The notes: generated by a model from the sequence alone, not told the origin. A DNA stretch of 64,000 bases from Dyella monticola (GCF_003363155.1 NZ_QRBE01000007.1:62001-126000), one strand, 5' to 3'; positions 18,023 to 27,530 are shown, counted from the stretch's first letter. A program made the numbers and translations.

Positions 18023-19386
18023 GTACGCCGGGTCAGGTCGCGCCCACGGATAATCGGCTGCTGACGAGCGCCCAGACGTATACCACGATCTCCGAGAAGA
18101 TCGGCGTATTGACGCTGAGCCCGCGTAGCCGGCCCTTGTGGATGGCGGCGTTCGTGTGCTCGCTGCTGCTTACCTTGATGTTTGCCGCTGGTGTCGGCGA
18201 GTTGTTCGAGAAAGGCGTGGGCATCTGGGGTATCAATATCCCGGTCGCCTGGGCGTTTGCGCTGATCAATTACGTATGGTGGATCGCCATCGGCATGGCC
18301 GGCACATTCATTTCCGCCGCGCTTTATCTGACGCGGCAGGCGTGGCGCTCTTCGCTCAATCGCTACGCGGAGGCGATGACGGTATTCGCGGTATCGGTTT
18401 CGGGGCTGTTTCCGATTTTTCATCTCGGCAGGCCGTGGTTCTTCTATTGGGTAGCGTTCTATCCGAACCGCATGGGGCTGTGGCCGCAGTGGCGCAGTTC
18501 GCTGGTGTGGGATTTTCTGGCCATCCTCGCCTACCTTGCCGTGTCGATCATGTATTGGTACGTGGGGTTGTTGCCGGATCTGGCTACCCTGCGTGATCAG
18601 GCCCCAACACGCGGCAAACAGGTGTTCTACGGTCTGCTGGCGCTCGGTTGGCGTGGCGAGGCACGGCACTGGAAGCGCTTTGAGAGTTTGAATCTGGTGC
18701 TGGCCGGTCTGGCGGTGCCACTGGTGTTTTCCGTGCACAGCATGGTGGCCTTGGATTTTTCCGAAGCCACGCTGCCTGGGTGGCACTCCACCTTGTTTCC
18801 GCCGTTCTTCGTGGCCGGCGCGTTTTTCTCGGGTTTCGCCATGGCCTTGGTGCTGGGCATTCCATTGCGTCGTTGGCTCGGGCTGGGCGACATCATCACG
18901 CTGAAGCATCTGGACAATCTTTCCAAGATGATGCTCGCCGCGGGCTTGTTTGTCGCCTACAACTACGTGGTCGAATTCTTTATGGCGTTCTACAGCGGCG
19001 ATCCGTACGAGATGGCCGAAGTGAAGGACCGACTGGTCGGGCCTTATGCATGGGTGTTCTGGACCGTTATCGCCTGCAACGTGATAACCCCTCAATGTTT
19101 GTGGTCGCCGCGCATCCGCCGTTCGCCTGGAACATTGTTCGCGATCTCGGTGCTGGTATTGATCGGCATGTGGTTCGAGCGCTTCATGCTGATCGTCAAC
19201 AGCCTGTTTCGCACGTATTTGCCTTCGAGCTGGGGCATGTTCTACCCCACCGTATGGGATCTGGTCTTCCTGTTTGGCTCGATCGGCCTGTTTCTGTTTT
19301 TGTTCGTGCTGTTCGTGCGGCTGCTTCCGATCGTGGCGATCTATGAGATGCGCAAGCTGATCCATAAGCGCGAGGAGCCCGGCTGA
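18019..19386 (+). CDS. actC: Alternative Complex III subunit C, NrfD/PsrC-like quinol-binding protein
   Basis: Polytopic inner-membrane protein of 455 residues, about ten helices, of the NrfD/PsrC family and the likely main quinol-oxidising subunit of the complex. Family features include the N-terminal GINIPVAWAFALINYVWWIA helix, HLGRPWFFYW, and later VHSMVALDFS. Its ATG overlaps the actB stop by four bases and its stop overlaps actD by one base (TGATG). Confidence 0.93.
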   Translation: MSTPGQVAPTDNRLLTSAQTYTTISEKIGVLTLSPRSRPLWMAAFVCSLLLTLMFAAGVGELFEKGVGIWGINIPVAWAFALINYVWWIAIGMAGTFISAALYLTRQAWRSSLNRYAEAMTVFAVSVSGLFPIFHLGRPWFFYWVAFYPNRMGLWPQWRSSLVWDFLAILAYLAVSIMYWYVGLLPDLATLRDQAPTRGKQVFYGLLALGWRGEARHWKRFESLNLVLAGLAVPLVFSVHSMVALDFSEATLPGWHSTLFPPFFVAGAFFSGFAMALVLGIPLRRWLGLGDIITLKHLDNLSKMMLAAGLFVAYNYVVEFFMAFYSGDPYEMAEVKDRLVGPYAWVFWTVIACNVITPQCLWSPRIRRSPGTLFAISVLVLIGMWFERFMLIVNSLFRTYLPSSWGMFYPTVWDLVFLFGSIGLFLFLFVLFVRLLPIVAIYEMRKLIHKREEPG

Positions 19387-19925
19387 TGTCCGCCGAAGTG
19401 GCATGCTACGGATGCATGGCTTTTTTTGATACGCCAGATGCGCTGGTCGATGCGGTGCGCGCGTTACGCAAGGCCGGTTATGAAGGTGTCGAAGCGTACA
19501 CGCCATTCCCGCTCGAGGCATTGGGCGAAGCACTGGGCATTCCCGGCAATCATGTGTCGCTCGGCGCTTTCATCGGTGGCCTCATCGGCGGCGTAGGTAT
19601 GCTGGCGATGCAGTATTTCTCGGCCGTGTTGCATTATCCGATACGCGTGGGGGGGCGCCCGTTCGCGAGCTGGCCGGCATTTATCCCGCCAGCACTGGAA
19701 GTCACGTTCCTGCTCGCGGCGGCCGGTGGTGTCCTGGCGATGCTGCTTGGTAACCGGCTGCCGACGTTCTATCACCCGGTTTTTCACATCGATCGATTCG
19801 AGCGTGCCAGTCAGGATGCGTTCGTCCTGGTGGTGTGTTCGCACAGTGCGAAGCGCGATGACGCGACGTTGAAGAGCCTGTTGCAGGCACTTGGCGCGGT
19901 GCAGGTGGATGAGGTGCCGGCATGA
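19386..19925 (+). CDS. actD: Alternative Complex III subunit D (DUF3341)
   Basis: A 179-residue DUF3341 protein with two membrane helices (about residues 60-80 and 100-120). The N-terminal cytoplasmic segment reads FDTPDALVDAVRALRKAGYE and the C-terminus has FHIDRFERASQDAFVL. Known as the structural subunit ActD of Alternative Complex III; no cofactor. Overlaps actE by four bases. Confidence 0.9.
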   Translation: MSAEVACYGCMAFFDTPDALVDAVRALRKAGYEGVEAYTPFPLEALGEALGIPGNHVSLGAFIGGLIGGVGMLAMQYFSAVLHYPIRVGGRPFASWPAFIPPALEVTFLLAAAGGVLAMLLGNRLPTFYHPVFHIDRFERASQDAFVLVVCSHSAKRDDATLKSLLQALGAVQVDEVPA

Positions 19926-20560
19926 ACGCGCCGGTTGGAAGAACGCGACGTGGTTACGCACGAGCATGCATGCTGTGCTTCGGGTCGGTCGTCATGCTTG
20001 CGGGCTGCGAGCGCGCGATGCACGACATGTACGCGCAGCCCAAGTACAAGCCGGGGGCGTCAAGTCCGTTGTTTGCCAACGGCAGTGCGGCAAGGCATCC
20101 ACCGGACGGCAGCCTGCCGGCAGCAGAGGGTGAGCGTGCTGGTCCATCGAGCGGGCGACTGGGGCGCATCGTCACTTCGCCCGCGCAAGCCGGGGAAGGC
20201 CGCTCTTATCCGGTCACCATGGCGCTGCTGCAACGTGGCCGCAATCGCTACGACATTTACTGCGCCGCGTGCCATGGTTTGACGGGGGCGGGCAACGGCA
20301 TGATCGTGCAGCGTGGTTTTCCACGTCCGCTGCCCTATACGGATGCGCGGCTGGTGCGGGCATCGGATGACGATCTGCAGCGCGATATCCGCAACGGTTA
20401 TGGCCTTATGTATCCGTTTGGCGATCGCATCGATACGCATGATCGCTTGGCAATCGTTGCCTATATCCGCGCTCTGCAATTGAGCCAACACGCGCCGGTC
20501 AAGCGCCTTGCGCCGCAAGACCTCAACGCATTACGCGAAGGAGGCGCACCGTCACGATGA
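19922..20560 (+). CDS. actE: Alternative Complex III subunit E, monoheme cytochrome c
   Basis: A 212-residue cytochrome c with a lipoprotein-type signal (VVMLAGC) and one heme site CAACH in YDIYCAACHGLTGAGNG. A Met-containing distal segment GYGLMYPFGDRI and a terminal IRALQLSQHAP helix complete the ActE pattern. Probably lipid-anchored on the periplasmic side, passing electrons toward the caa3 cytochrome domain. ATGA-type overlap with actF. Confidence 0.9.
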   Translation: MNAPVGRTRRGYARACMLCFGSVVMLAGCERAMHDMYAQPKYKPGASSPLFANGSAARHPPDGSLPAAEGERAGPSSGRLGRIVTSPAQAGEGRSYPVTMALLQRGRNRYDIYCAACHGLTGAGNGMIVQRGFPRPLPYTDARLVRASDDDLQRDIRNGYGLMYPFGDRIDTHDRLAIVAYIRALQLSQHAPVKRLAPQDLNALREGGAPSR

Positions 20561-21639
20561 CGCGCAGCGCGGCATTTTCCATCGGTGCATCCGTTGCGGC
20601 GCTGGTGCTGCTGGTGCTGGGCTTTTGTTTTGCGGTCGGCCATCTTCGCCACGCATTGCTGGTTTATCTCGCGAGCTGGTTGTTCCTCTTGGGCATGGTG
20701 CTGGGAAGCATGTTCCTGCGGATGATTCATGTGCTTACCGGTGGCGAGTGGGGTGTGCGGCTTGGCCTGGCGTGGACGGCGGCGACGCGCTTGTTTCCCT
20801 ATGCGGCCATCGGTGTGGTGCCGTTGTTGATCGGCATGCATGCGGTGCTTCCCTGGCTCGATCCGCATGCGGTGGTGGATGATCCTTATCTCGACGCGCA
20901 GCGCTGGTACCTCAATGCGCCGGGATTGATCATTCGCACGGTGGTGTTGTTCGTCGTCTGGGCATGCTTGGCCTACGTCCTCACGCGGCGTCCCGCCAGT
21001 GATGGCGAGGCCGTACGACCGGGCTTCGCGGCGGGCGGACTCGTGGCGATGTTGTTGACCGTTACGGTCACCGCGGTCGATTGGGTGATGTCGCTGGTGC
21101 CCCATTGGCATTCCACGGATATCGCATTGTTGCTGTTTACCAGTCAGTTGCTGGTCGCCTTCACGCTTTCGGTCGTGGTTTACCTGGTGCGTGATGCGGT
21201 GGCGACTGCCACGCCCGCGCAGGTCTTGCGCGACTTCGGCAACCTGATGCTGGTGATGGTGTTGGGGTGGGCCTATGTCAGCTTTATCGACTACCTCACC
21301 AGCTGGGTCGCCGATCTGCCGGCCGAGACCGCATGGTACGTGCCGCGCCTGCTCACCGGATGGTGGTGGTTTGGCGTCGCGGTGGCGTGCCTGGGTTTGG
21401 GCATTCCGTTTTTTTTGCTGCTGATGGGCAAGGTCAAGTCATCGCGCTACGCGCTATGTGCAGTGGCCGCCATCAGCCTGGTTGCGCAATGGATCAACCT
21501 GATCTGGCTGGTGCTACCAAGCGGGGCGATGCATGGCGTGGCATTGCGCTGGACCGATCCGCTGATTGTCATCGGTCTGCTTGGATTTTGCGCAACGCGC
21601 TATGTCACGTGGTTGCAACGATGGCCGGGCGGTGAGTGA
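20557..21639 (+). CDS. actF: Alternative Complex III subunit F, membrane protein
   Basis: A 360-residue polytopic membrane protein, about ten helices, distantly related to ActC. The segments WLFLLGMVLGSMFLRMIHVL, TVTAVDWVMSLVPHWHSTDI and MVLGWAYVSFIDYLTSW match ActF proteins (quinol:cytochrome c oxidoreductase quinone-binding subunit 2). It pairs with ActC in the membrane core and is proposed to have a role in proton translocation. TGATG-type junction with the next gene. Confidence 0.9.
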   Translation: MTRSAAFSIGASVAALVLLVLGFCFAVGHLRHALLVYLASWLFLLGMVLGSMFLRMIHVLTGGEWGVRLGLAWTAATRLFPYAAIGVVPLLIGMHAVLPWLDPHAVVDDPYLDAQRWYLNAPGLIIRTVVLFVVWACLAYVLTRRPASDGEAVRPGFAAGGLVAMLLTVTVTAVDWVMSLVPHWHSTDIALLLFTSQLLVAFTLSVVVYLVRDAVATATPAQVLRDFGNLMLVMVLGWAYVSFIDYLTSWVADLPAETAWYVPRLLTGWWWFGVAVACLGLGIPFFLLLMGKVKSSRYALCAVAAISLVAQWINLIWLVLPSGAMHGVALRWTDPLIVIGLLGFCATRYVTWLQRWPGGE

Positions 21640-21986
21640 TGAGCAAGGGACACGAACCCCATCAGGTCGAGGCTGCCGCGGTCTACAAACTCGGCACGCT
21701 GTTCGTGGTGCTGCTGACCTTCATTCTGTGGCTGATGTATGTGCTGTGGGAACACGTGCATCCGTGGACGCTCACCCTGCCGGCCGAGGTCATTCCACCG
21801 CAGCCGCGCCTGCAGGTGTCGGCGCCGGAGGATCGCGCCACACAGTACCGATTGCAGGCACAGCAGCTGGAATCGTACGGATGGGTCGACAGCGATCATC
21901 GCGCGGCGCACATCCCGATCGAGCGCGCCATGACGCTGCTGACATCGCCGCAGCATGCGGGCCATCCACGGAGTGGATCGCCATGA
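21639..21986 (+). CDS. Small single-TM subunit of the ACIII/caa3 cluster (ActG-like)
   Basis: A 115-residue protein with one membrane helix (VYKLGTLFVVLLTFILWLMY) and a soluble part containing YGWVDSDHRAAHIPIERAM, a motif recurring in small proteins of ACIII-oxidase clusters. The ATG at 21639 is taken over GTG 21636 because GGTGAG precedes it. It occupies the place of the ActG/H small subunits in other act operons; assignment to ActG itself is tentative. Overlaps the SCO gene by four bases. Confidence 0.65.
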   Translation: MSKGHEPHQVEAAAVYKLGTLFVVLLTFILWLMYVLWEHVHPWTLTLPAEVIPPQPRLQVSAPEDRATQYRLQAQQLESYGWVDSDHRAAHIPIERAMTLLTSPQHAGHPRSGSP

Positions 21987-22786
21987 GCGGGTTCAAACAG
22001 GCGCTGCTGCTGCTGTTGTTGGGCGTGTACGCAGCCCATGCAGGTGCCACAGCGCCGCCGCCCCCACGCGATCTGAATGCCCGCGCGGGCTTTGATCAGA
22101 ACCTGGGCGCGATGTTGCCGTTGGATACGATGTTCACGGACGCCGCCGGCACAAAGGCCAGCCTCGCGCATTGGATGGACGGCCATCCCACGCTACTCAT
22201 GCTTGGGTACTTTCGCTGCCCCCATTTGTGCGATGTTGCGCAGCAAGGCATGGCGCATGCCATCGCAGGATCGGGGCTGCGGCCAGGCAACGACATGAGT
22301 GTGCTGTTTGTGAGCATCGATCCGCGCGATACGCCTGTCGAGGCCATGGCCAAGCAGACGATGATCACGCGCATGCAGGGCGATGCCAACGCAGCACACT
22401 GGCACTTTCTGCTGGGGGATGCCGCATCCGTCGGGGCTTTGTCACGCGCCATCGGTTATCACTACTTCTACGACGCGCGCCTGGATCAGTACGCGCATCC
22501 TGCTGGCCTGGTGATCGCTACCGCGCAGGGCACGGTGAATCAGTACCTGATGGGCGTGAATTATGTACCGCAGACGCTGCACCTAGCCGTGGTGGCCGCG
22601 TCCCATCACACGCTCGGCAGTATGGTCGATCAGCTGGTGCTGCTGTGCTGCGGGTACGATCCTGCGACGGGGCGCTACACGGTCACCATCACACGCATCA
22701 TGCAAGGTCTTGGCATCGGTTTCGTAGCCTTGTTGTTGCTCATGTTCACGCTGCTGAAGCGGCACCGTCCGGATGGAGCGCCATGA
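21983..22786 (+). CDS. SCO1/SenC/PrrC copper chaperone
   Basis: A 267-residue membrane-tethered thioredoxin-fold protein that delivers copper to the CuA site of oxidase subunit II. The copper ligands are visible: CPHLC (C79, C83) and the distal His in DQYAHPAG. An N-terminal signal/anchor precedes them. The C-terminal extension ends in a membrane helix after CCGYDPATGRY, as in SCO proteins of ACIII-caa3 clusters. Its place directly before coxB fits its role. Confidence 0.92.
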   Translation: MSGFKQALLLLLLGVYAAHAGATAPPPPRDLNARAGFDQNLGAMLPLDTMFTDAAGTKASLAHWMDGHPTLLMLGYFRCPHLCDVAQQGMAHAIAGSGLRPGNDMSVLFVSIDPRDTPVEAMAKQTMITRMQGDANAAHWHFLLGDAASVGALSRAIGYHYFYDARLDQYAHPAGLVIATAQGTVNQYLMGVNYVPQTLHLAVVAASHHTLGSMVDQLVLLCCGYDPATGRYTVTITRIMQGLGIGFVALLLLMFTLLKRHRPDGAP

Positions 22787-23739
22787 GCCTGTCACTGCCG
22801 GAGGCGTCCAACTTCGCGGTGCCGATCGACCGCATGTTCAACGCGATGCTGGTGCTGTGTGGGGGCGTGACGCTGGGCGTATTCGTGGTGATGTTCTGGT
22901 TCTGCATCAAATACCGGCGCGGAAGCGATGCCAACCGCGAAGGGCGCCACAGTACGAAAATGGGGCTGGAATTGAGCTGGATGCTGATTCCGTTCCTGTT
23001 GTTCGTCGGCATTTTTGCGTGGAGCATCAATCTGTGGACGCTGTTGCGCAGGCCGCCTGCGGGCGCCATGCCGGTCTACATCGTGGCCAAACAGTGGATG
23101 TGGAAGGTGCAGCACGTCAACGGACGGCGTGAGATCGACACACTGACGGTACCGCTGGGTGTGCCCGTGCGCCTGATTATGACCTCGCAGGACGTGATCC
23201 ACAGTTTCTACATACCGGATTTCCGCGTGAAGCAGGACGTGGTGCCCGGGCGATACACCGCATTGTGGTTCGTCGCCACACGCCTGGGCAATTTTCCCTT
23301 GTTCTGCTCGGAGTATTGCGGGACCGATCATGCCGCGATGACCGGCACGGTGAAAGTGGTTTCGCGCGAGGATTATCAGAAGTGGCTCAAGGCGAGCACG
23401 GCGCTTCCGCCAGCGGAACAGGGTAGGCAGTTGTTCGTGCAATTTGGCTGCAGCGGTTGCCATGATCCTGGCTCAGGCATCCGTGCGCCCGTTCTGCGCG
23501 GCGTGTATGGCAGCACCGTAACACTGGCCGATGGGGTCACCGTGACCGCGGATGATCGCTACCTGCACGACGCCATCGTGCTGCCGGCCACCCAGGTGGT
23601 GGCCGGTTATGCGCCGATCATGCCGACGTATCAGTCGCGCATCGACGAAGAGGACGTTTTGCTCTTGATGGCCTACATCAAGTCGCTCGGTCCGCAAGCG
23701 TCACCTGCCCAAACCGGAGTTACACATGCGCAGCGTTAG
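22783..23739 (+). CDS. ctaC: caa3 cytochrome c oxidase subunit II with fused cytochrome c
   Basis: A 318-residue subunit with two N-terminal membrane helices. The periplasmic CuA cupredoxin domain has ligands C175, C179, H183 and M186 in CSEYCGTDHAAM, plus the His in VIHSFYIP. A C-terminal cytochrome c domain carries CSGCH (223-227) and a candidate Met ligand in APIMPTY. The fused cytochrome defines a caa3 enzyme and lets it accept electrons from Alternative Complex III without a soluble carrier. The ATG overlaps the SCO stop. Confidence 0.95.
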   Translation: MSLSLPEASNFAVPIDRMFNAMLVLCGGVTLGVFVVMFWFCIKYRRGSDANREGRHSTKMGLELSWMLIPFLLFVGIFAWSINLWTLLRRPPAGAMPVYIVAKQWMWKVQHVNGRREIDTLTVPLGVPVRLIMTSQDVIHSFYIPDFRVKQDVVPGRYTALWFVATRLGNFPLFCSEYCGTDHAAMTGTVKVVSREDYQKWLKASTALPPAEQGRQLFVQFGCSGCHDPGSGIRAPVLRGVYGSTVTLADGVTVTADDRYLHDAIVLPATQVVAGYAPIMPTYQSRIDEEDVLLLMAYIKSLGPQASPAQTGVTHAQR

Positions 23740-23793
23740 TTTTCGTGGTGTTGCCGCCATGCCCACGCGTGGACATGGCAGTGGGAGAGTGTC

Positions 23794-25410
23794 ATGAATG
23801 CAGCGGTCACTAGCGCCGACGCCGAATCGATGGGTTCGGGCTACCTGGTGGAGGGTGGGCGAACGCTCTGGTCGTGGCTGAGTACGCGTGATCATAAGCG
23901 CATCGGGATTCTTTATGCCGTGGCGATTACGACCTTCTTCTTTATGGGGGGCGTGGCGGCCACGCTGATTCGCTTGAATCTCATTTATCCCGATGGTCGT
24001 ATGCTATCGGCCGAAACCTACAACAAGACTTTCACCTTCCACGGTGTGGTGATGGTGTGGTTTTTCCTGATTCCATCGATCCCTGCGACGCTTGGCAATT
24101 TTCTGCTGCCGCTGATGATCGGCGCGCGCGACATGGCGTTTCCACGCCTGAATCTGTTCAGCTGGTATCTGTACATGGTCGGCGGGTTGTTTACGGTGGC
24201 GGCGCTGCTGCTTGGTGGCGTGGATACGGGGTGGACGTTCTACACGCCGTACTCGACGATGTTTTCCAACTCCAACGTGATTCTGGTGGTCGTCGGCGTC
24301 TTCGTGGTCGGCTTTTCCAGCATACTCACCGGCTTGAACCTGATCGTGACCACGCACATGATGCGCGCGCCAGGCATGCACTGGTACCGGTTGCCGTTGT
24401 TTGTATGGGCCATGTACGCCACCAGCGTGGTGATGATGCTGGCGACACCGGTGCTGGCGATGACATTGTCCTTGATCGGCTTGGAACGCCTGGCCGGCGT
24501 GGGCATTTTCGATCCGGCATTGGGCGGCGACCCGATTCTGTTTCAGCATTTCTTTTGGTTCTATTCGCATCCGGCGGTCTACATCATGATTCTGCCGGCG
24601 ATGGGCGTGGTCAGCGAGCTGATCTGCAACGGGGTGCACAGGAAGATTTTCGGCTACAAGTTCATGGCGTGGTCGATGCTCAGCATTGCCTTCATCGGCT
24701 TCCTGGTGTGGGGACATCACATGTTCGTGGCCGGGCAGTCGATGTACGCGGGCATTGTCTTCTCGATCCTCAGTTTCGTGGTGGCGGTGCCATCGGCGAT
24801 CAAGGTATTCAATTGGTTGACCACGCTTCATAAGGGCACCATCGATTTCCATGCGCCGATGATTTATGCGCTGGGCTTCATCGGCTTGTTCACGCTAGGA
24901 GGCATGACCGGCCTGTTCCTGGCCGCGGTGGCATTGGATGTCAACCTGACCGACACCTACTTCGTGGTGGCGCATTTTCATTACATCATGGTCGGCGGTT
25001 CGGTGATGGCTTACTTGGGTGGTATCCATTACTGGTGGCCGAAGGTGACTGGGCGCATGTATTCGGAGACCATTGCCAGGATCGCCGCGGTGCTGATGTT
25101 TGTGGGATTTAACCTGACATTCTTCCCGCAATACATCCTTGGTTATGAGGGGATGCCGCGGCGGTATCACCAATATCTGCCGCAATTCCAGGATCTGAAT
25201 ATCCTTTCTTCGATAGGCGCCTGCGTTCTTGCCATTTCTTATTTGATGCCGCTGTTCTACCTTGGCCATTCGCTTTTTCGCGGCGAAGCTGCCGGGCCGA
25301 ATCCGTGGCAAGCAACCGGGCTTGAGTGGACTACCTCTTCACCGCCGCCCGAGCACAATTTTCATGAAACGCCCGTGGTCACCCACGGTCCCTACGAGTA
25401 TTGCGACTGA
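23794..25410 (+). CDS. ctaD: caa3 cytochrome c oxidase subunit I, YSHPAV (A2) type
   Basis: Catalytic heme-copper subunit of 538 residues, about twelve helices. Heme and CuB ligands are all present: H83, H259 (FYSHPAVY, cross-link Y263), H308/H309 (WGHH), H394 and H396 (AHFHY). The usual Glu of the D channel (GHPE in A1 enzymes) is replaced by the Tyr-Ser of YSHPAV, which places it in subfamily A2, as in Rhodothermus and Thermus caa3 enzymes. The 53-bp gap from ctaC is the largest in the cluster. The stop overlaps the ctaE start by one base. Confidence 0.96.
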   Translation: MNAAVTSADAESMGSGYLVEGGRTLWSWLSTRDHKRIGILYAVAITTFFFMGGVAATLIRLNLIYPDGRMLSAETYNKTFTFHGVVMVWFFLIPSIPATLGNFLLPLMIGARDMAFPRLNLFSWYLYMVGGLFTVAALLLGGVDTGWTFYTPYSTMFSNSNVILVVVGVFVVGFSSILTGLNLIVTTHMMRAPGMHWYRLPLFVWAMYATSVVMMLATPVLAMTLSLIGLERLAGVGIFDPALGGDPILFQHFFWFYSHPAVYIMILPAMGVVSELICNGVHRKIFGYKFMAWSMLSIAFIGFLVWGHHMFVAGQSMYAGIVFSILSFVVAVPSAIKVFNWLTTLHKGTIDFHAPMIYALGFIGLFTLGGMTGLFLAAVALDVNLTDTYFVVAHFHYIMVGGSVMAYLGGIHYWWPKVTGRMYSETIARIAAVLMFVGFNLTFFPQYILGYEGMPRRYHQYLPQFQDLNILSSIGACVLAISYLMPLFYLGHSLFRGEAAGPNPWQATGLEWTTSSPPPEHNFHETPVVTHGPYEYCD

Positions 25411-26063
25411 TGAACGCTTCCGTGCCCGACGCCGCGGTACAGCAGCAGTTCGACGACGCGCCCCAGCAGAAGGACGCCGCTGTGCTGGGCATGTGGGCCT
25501 TCATCGCCACGGAGGTGCTGTTCTTCGGTGTGCTGTTTGCAGCGTACGTAGTCTGCCGCTTCCGTTTTCCCTTGGCATTCGTCGCCGGTAGTGCGCGCCT
25601 GGATTTCCCAATGGGCACGGCGGAAACGGCGATATTGCTGACCAGTGGCTGCCTCTCGGCCATTGCGTTACGACAGATACAACTGGATAAAGCACGCCAG
25701 AGTGCGGTGCTGCTGCTCGTGACCGCGTTGCTCGGCATCGCCTTCCTCGTCTTGCATGGCATGGAGTATCACGACGAATTCAAGGAAGGCCTTATCCCAG
25801 GCATCCGCTATCTGGAGAACGGGCCAGGCGCACACGAGATGGAACTTTTTTTCAGCCTGTATTACGTGACCACGGGTTTTCACAGCTTGCACGTATTGAT
25901 CGGCGTGGTGCTGCTGCTGATCATGGCGGCGCGTACGTGGCGCGGCACATTTGGCGCGCACTATCACACGCCGATCGAGATCACCGGCCTGTATTGGAGT
26001 CTTGTCGACATCGTGTGGATTTTCGCCTATCCGGCGTTCTATCTGGTGGGAGGCGCAGGATGA
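25410..26063 (+). CDS. ctaE: Cytochrome c oxidase subunit III
   Basis: A 217-residue subunit III with five helices. The QKDAAVLGMWAFIATEVLFFG start and FSLYYVTTGFHSLHVLIGV segment are diagnostic. The protein stabilises subunit I and its proton uptake. ATG 25410 overlaps the ctaD stop (TGATG), and the gene overlaps subunit IV by four bases. Confidence 0.94.
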   Translation: MNASVPDAAVQQQFDDAPQQKDAAVLGMWAFIATEVLFFGVLFAAYVVCRFRFPLAFVAGSARLDFPMGTAETAILLTSGCLSAIALRQIQLDKARQSAVLLLVTALLGIAFLVLHGMEYHDEFKEGLIPGIRYLENGPGAHEMELFFSLYYVTTGFHSLHVLIGVVLLLIMAARTWRGTFGAHYHTPIEITGLYWSLVDIVWIFAYPAFYLVGGAG

Positions 26064-26359
26064 GGCAATACGACATTCCAACGCTGCGCTCCCAGCTCAT
26101 GGTATGGGCTGGCTTGCTGATCCTGTTGGCCGCTTCGGCCAGCGTGTCACGGCTGGCGTTGGGCTGGTGGGTACTTGTCATCACCGCCACCGTGGCCATG
26201 GGGCAGGCGCTGCTGGTGCTGGTGGTGTTCATGCGGTTAAAGAGAGCCCATCCGGCATTGCGGATGATCGCCATGCTGGCCTTTGCGTGGCCGGTGTTGA
26301 TGGTGGTCTTGACGCTTGGTGATTACCTTACGCGCTCGCTGTTGCACTCGCCCATGTAA
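26060..26359 (+). CDS. Cytochrome c oxidase subunit IV (prokaryotic type)
   Basis: A 99-residue small subunit with three predicted helices (WAGLLILLAASASVSRL, WVLVITATVAMGQALLV and a third near MLAFAWPVLMVVLTL) and the VVFMRLKRAHPALR loop of the COX4_pro family. Last gene of the act-sco-cox run. No terminator hairpin is obvious after it. Confidence 0.85.
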   Translation: MRQYDIPTLRSQLMVWAGLLILLAASASVSRLALGWWVLVITATVAMGQALLVLVVFMRLKRAHPALRMIAMLAFAWPVLMVVLTLGDYLTRSLLHSPM

Positions 26360-26368
26360 TGCATGCGC

Positions 26369-26554
26369 TCAATTGAGGCCTTTGCTGGGTACGAAGCTGG
26401 ATACCGGATCGCTGGCCGGAAAAGTTTCCTCCAGACTGTGATCATAGTTGTCGCTCTCGTGCTGCTTGCGCCGTTCGCGTGCGCTCCTGCTTTCCGGCCT
26501 GGTCTCGCGTTTGTCGTTGGGGTGTGGCGAATCTTTGCGATCGTGGGATGACAT
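26369..26554 (-). CDS. Small charged protein with SLEETFPASDP motif
   Basis: A 61-residue, very hydrophilic protein: an Arg/Lys/Asp/Glu-rich N-terminal two thirds followed by HSLEETFPASDPVSS, a motif recurring in small unannotated proteobacterial proteins. GAGG seven bases upstream supports ATG 26554. Likely disordered; function unknown. Convergent with oxidase subunit IV, ten bases away. Confidence 0.6.
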   Translation of the reverse strand: MSSHDRKDSPHPNDKRETRPESRSARERRKQHESDNYDHSLEETFPASDPVSSFVPSKGLN

Positions 26555-26754
26555 AGGGTTACCTCGAGGTTGCGAACGCATGATCCCGCCCGGGTCGTGA
26601 CACCTGTATGGAGAAGATGTAAATGTATTCGGAAGGCTGAACTATTCAGTCATCAGCATGATGGCGCCATGAGCAACGTTCTTGCCGATATTCACGCCGG
26701 TTCACGGTCTGGTAGCGCACAGTCGCCCCACCTTCCTGAGCAGGTGACCTCGTT

Positions 26755-26910
26755 ATGGAAGAGCGCGAAACCACCAAGCCGCCTTACAACTCCGGTTATC
26801 CGGAGCCTCGTCCGGAAACGGCCAAGAAGCATCGCAAGGAACCCGACGAAGATTCCCCGCACGAGCCACAGAACGTTCCCAGCAAGAAACCGTATCCTTC
26901 ATCGGGTTGA
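26755..26910 (+). CDS. Small hydrophilic Pro/Lys/Glu-rich protein
   Basis: A 51-residue frame rich in Pro, Lys and Glu (TKPPYNSGYPEPRPETAKKH, then EDSPHEPQNVPSKKPYPSSG). No hydrophobic core, no family recognised. It ends three bases before the cupin gene and may be co-translated with it. No strong ribosome site. Confidence 0.45.
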   Translation: MEERETTKPPYNSGYPEPRPETAKKHRKEPDEDSPHEPQNVPSKKPYPSSG

Positions 26911-26913
26911 GCT

Positions 26914-27411
26914 GTGCAGATCGAGACTTTTCTCTTCGAGAAGAACGGTTGGATGCCCAACAATCCACGCTTTCCCGCGTTGCTCTACAAGAGCGTGCTG
27001 ACGCAGGAACAGAGCGCCAATCCCAGGGATATGGAAGACCTGTTCGCTCGCAATGGATGGCAGCCACGCTGGCGTGATGGCGTATACGGTTATCACCACT
27101 ATCACACCACGGCGCATGAAGCCTTGGGATTTGTAGGTGGCCCGGCGCGCCTGATGCTGGGTGGCCCGCACGGGAGGGAGGTGGATGTGGAGCCGGGAGA
27201 TGTGCTGGTGCTTCCTGCCGGCGTTGGACATTGCACCGTGAGAACCGACAAACGTTTCCTTGCGATCGGTGCTTATCCGCCGGGGCAGGATTGGGATCTG
27301 TGCAAGACGATGGCCGATGTCGCCGCGCTCGAGCGCATTCGCCATTTACCAGCGCCGCCGTCCGATCCGGTGGAGGGCAGCGAAGGCCTTCTGTTGGATT
27401 TGTGGCAATAA
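26914..27411 (+). CDS. Cupin-domain protein (YjlB-like)
   Basis: A 165-residue single-domain cupin beginning at GTG. A YGYHHYHTTAHEALGF stretch supplies metal-binding His/Glu residues, followed by the second cupin motif VEPGDVLVLPAGVGHCTV. The chain matches the YjlB group, whose substrate is unknown. It lies three bases after a small hydrophilic protein and upstream of the Tat-signal SDR. Confidence 0.8.
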   Translation: MQIETFLFEKNGWMPNNPRFPALLYKSVLTQEQSANPRDMEDLFARNGWQPRWRDGVYGYHHYHTTAHEALGFVGGPARLMLGGPHGREVDVEPGDVLVLPAGVGHCTVRTDKRFLAIGAYPPGQDWDLCKTMADVAALERIRHLPAPPSDPVEGSEGLLLDLWQ

Positions 27412-27530
27412 GTCGTGAACACCCCTGTGCTTGAGCCTATGCAGCATGTTTAACGGTGAGTTGTAGATTCGTAGACCTCATGTCCACTGGTGTTGCCACT
27501 AGCATCGCGCTTGGCTTGGAGCAGGCGAAG

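Noticed and set aside
17971-19533. Minus-strand open frame of 520 codons under actC
   Set aside because: Antisense to a clear NrfD-like membrane protein; composition is typical of a GC-rich shadow.
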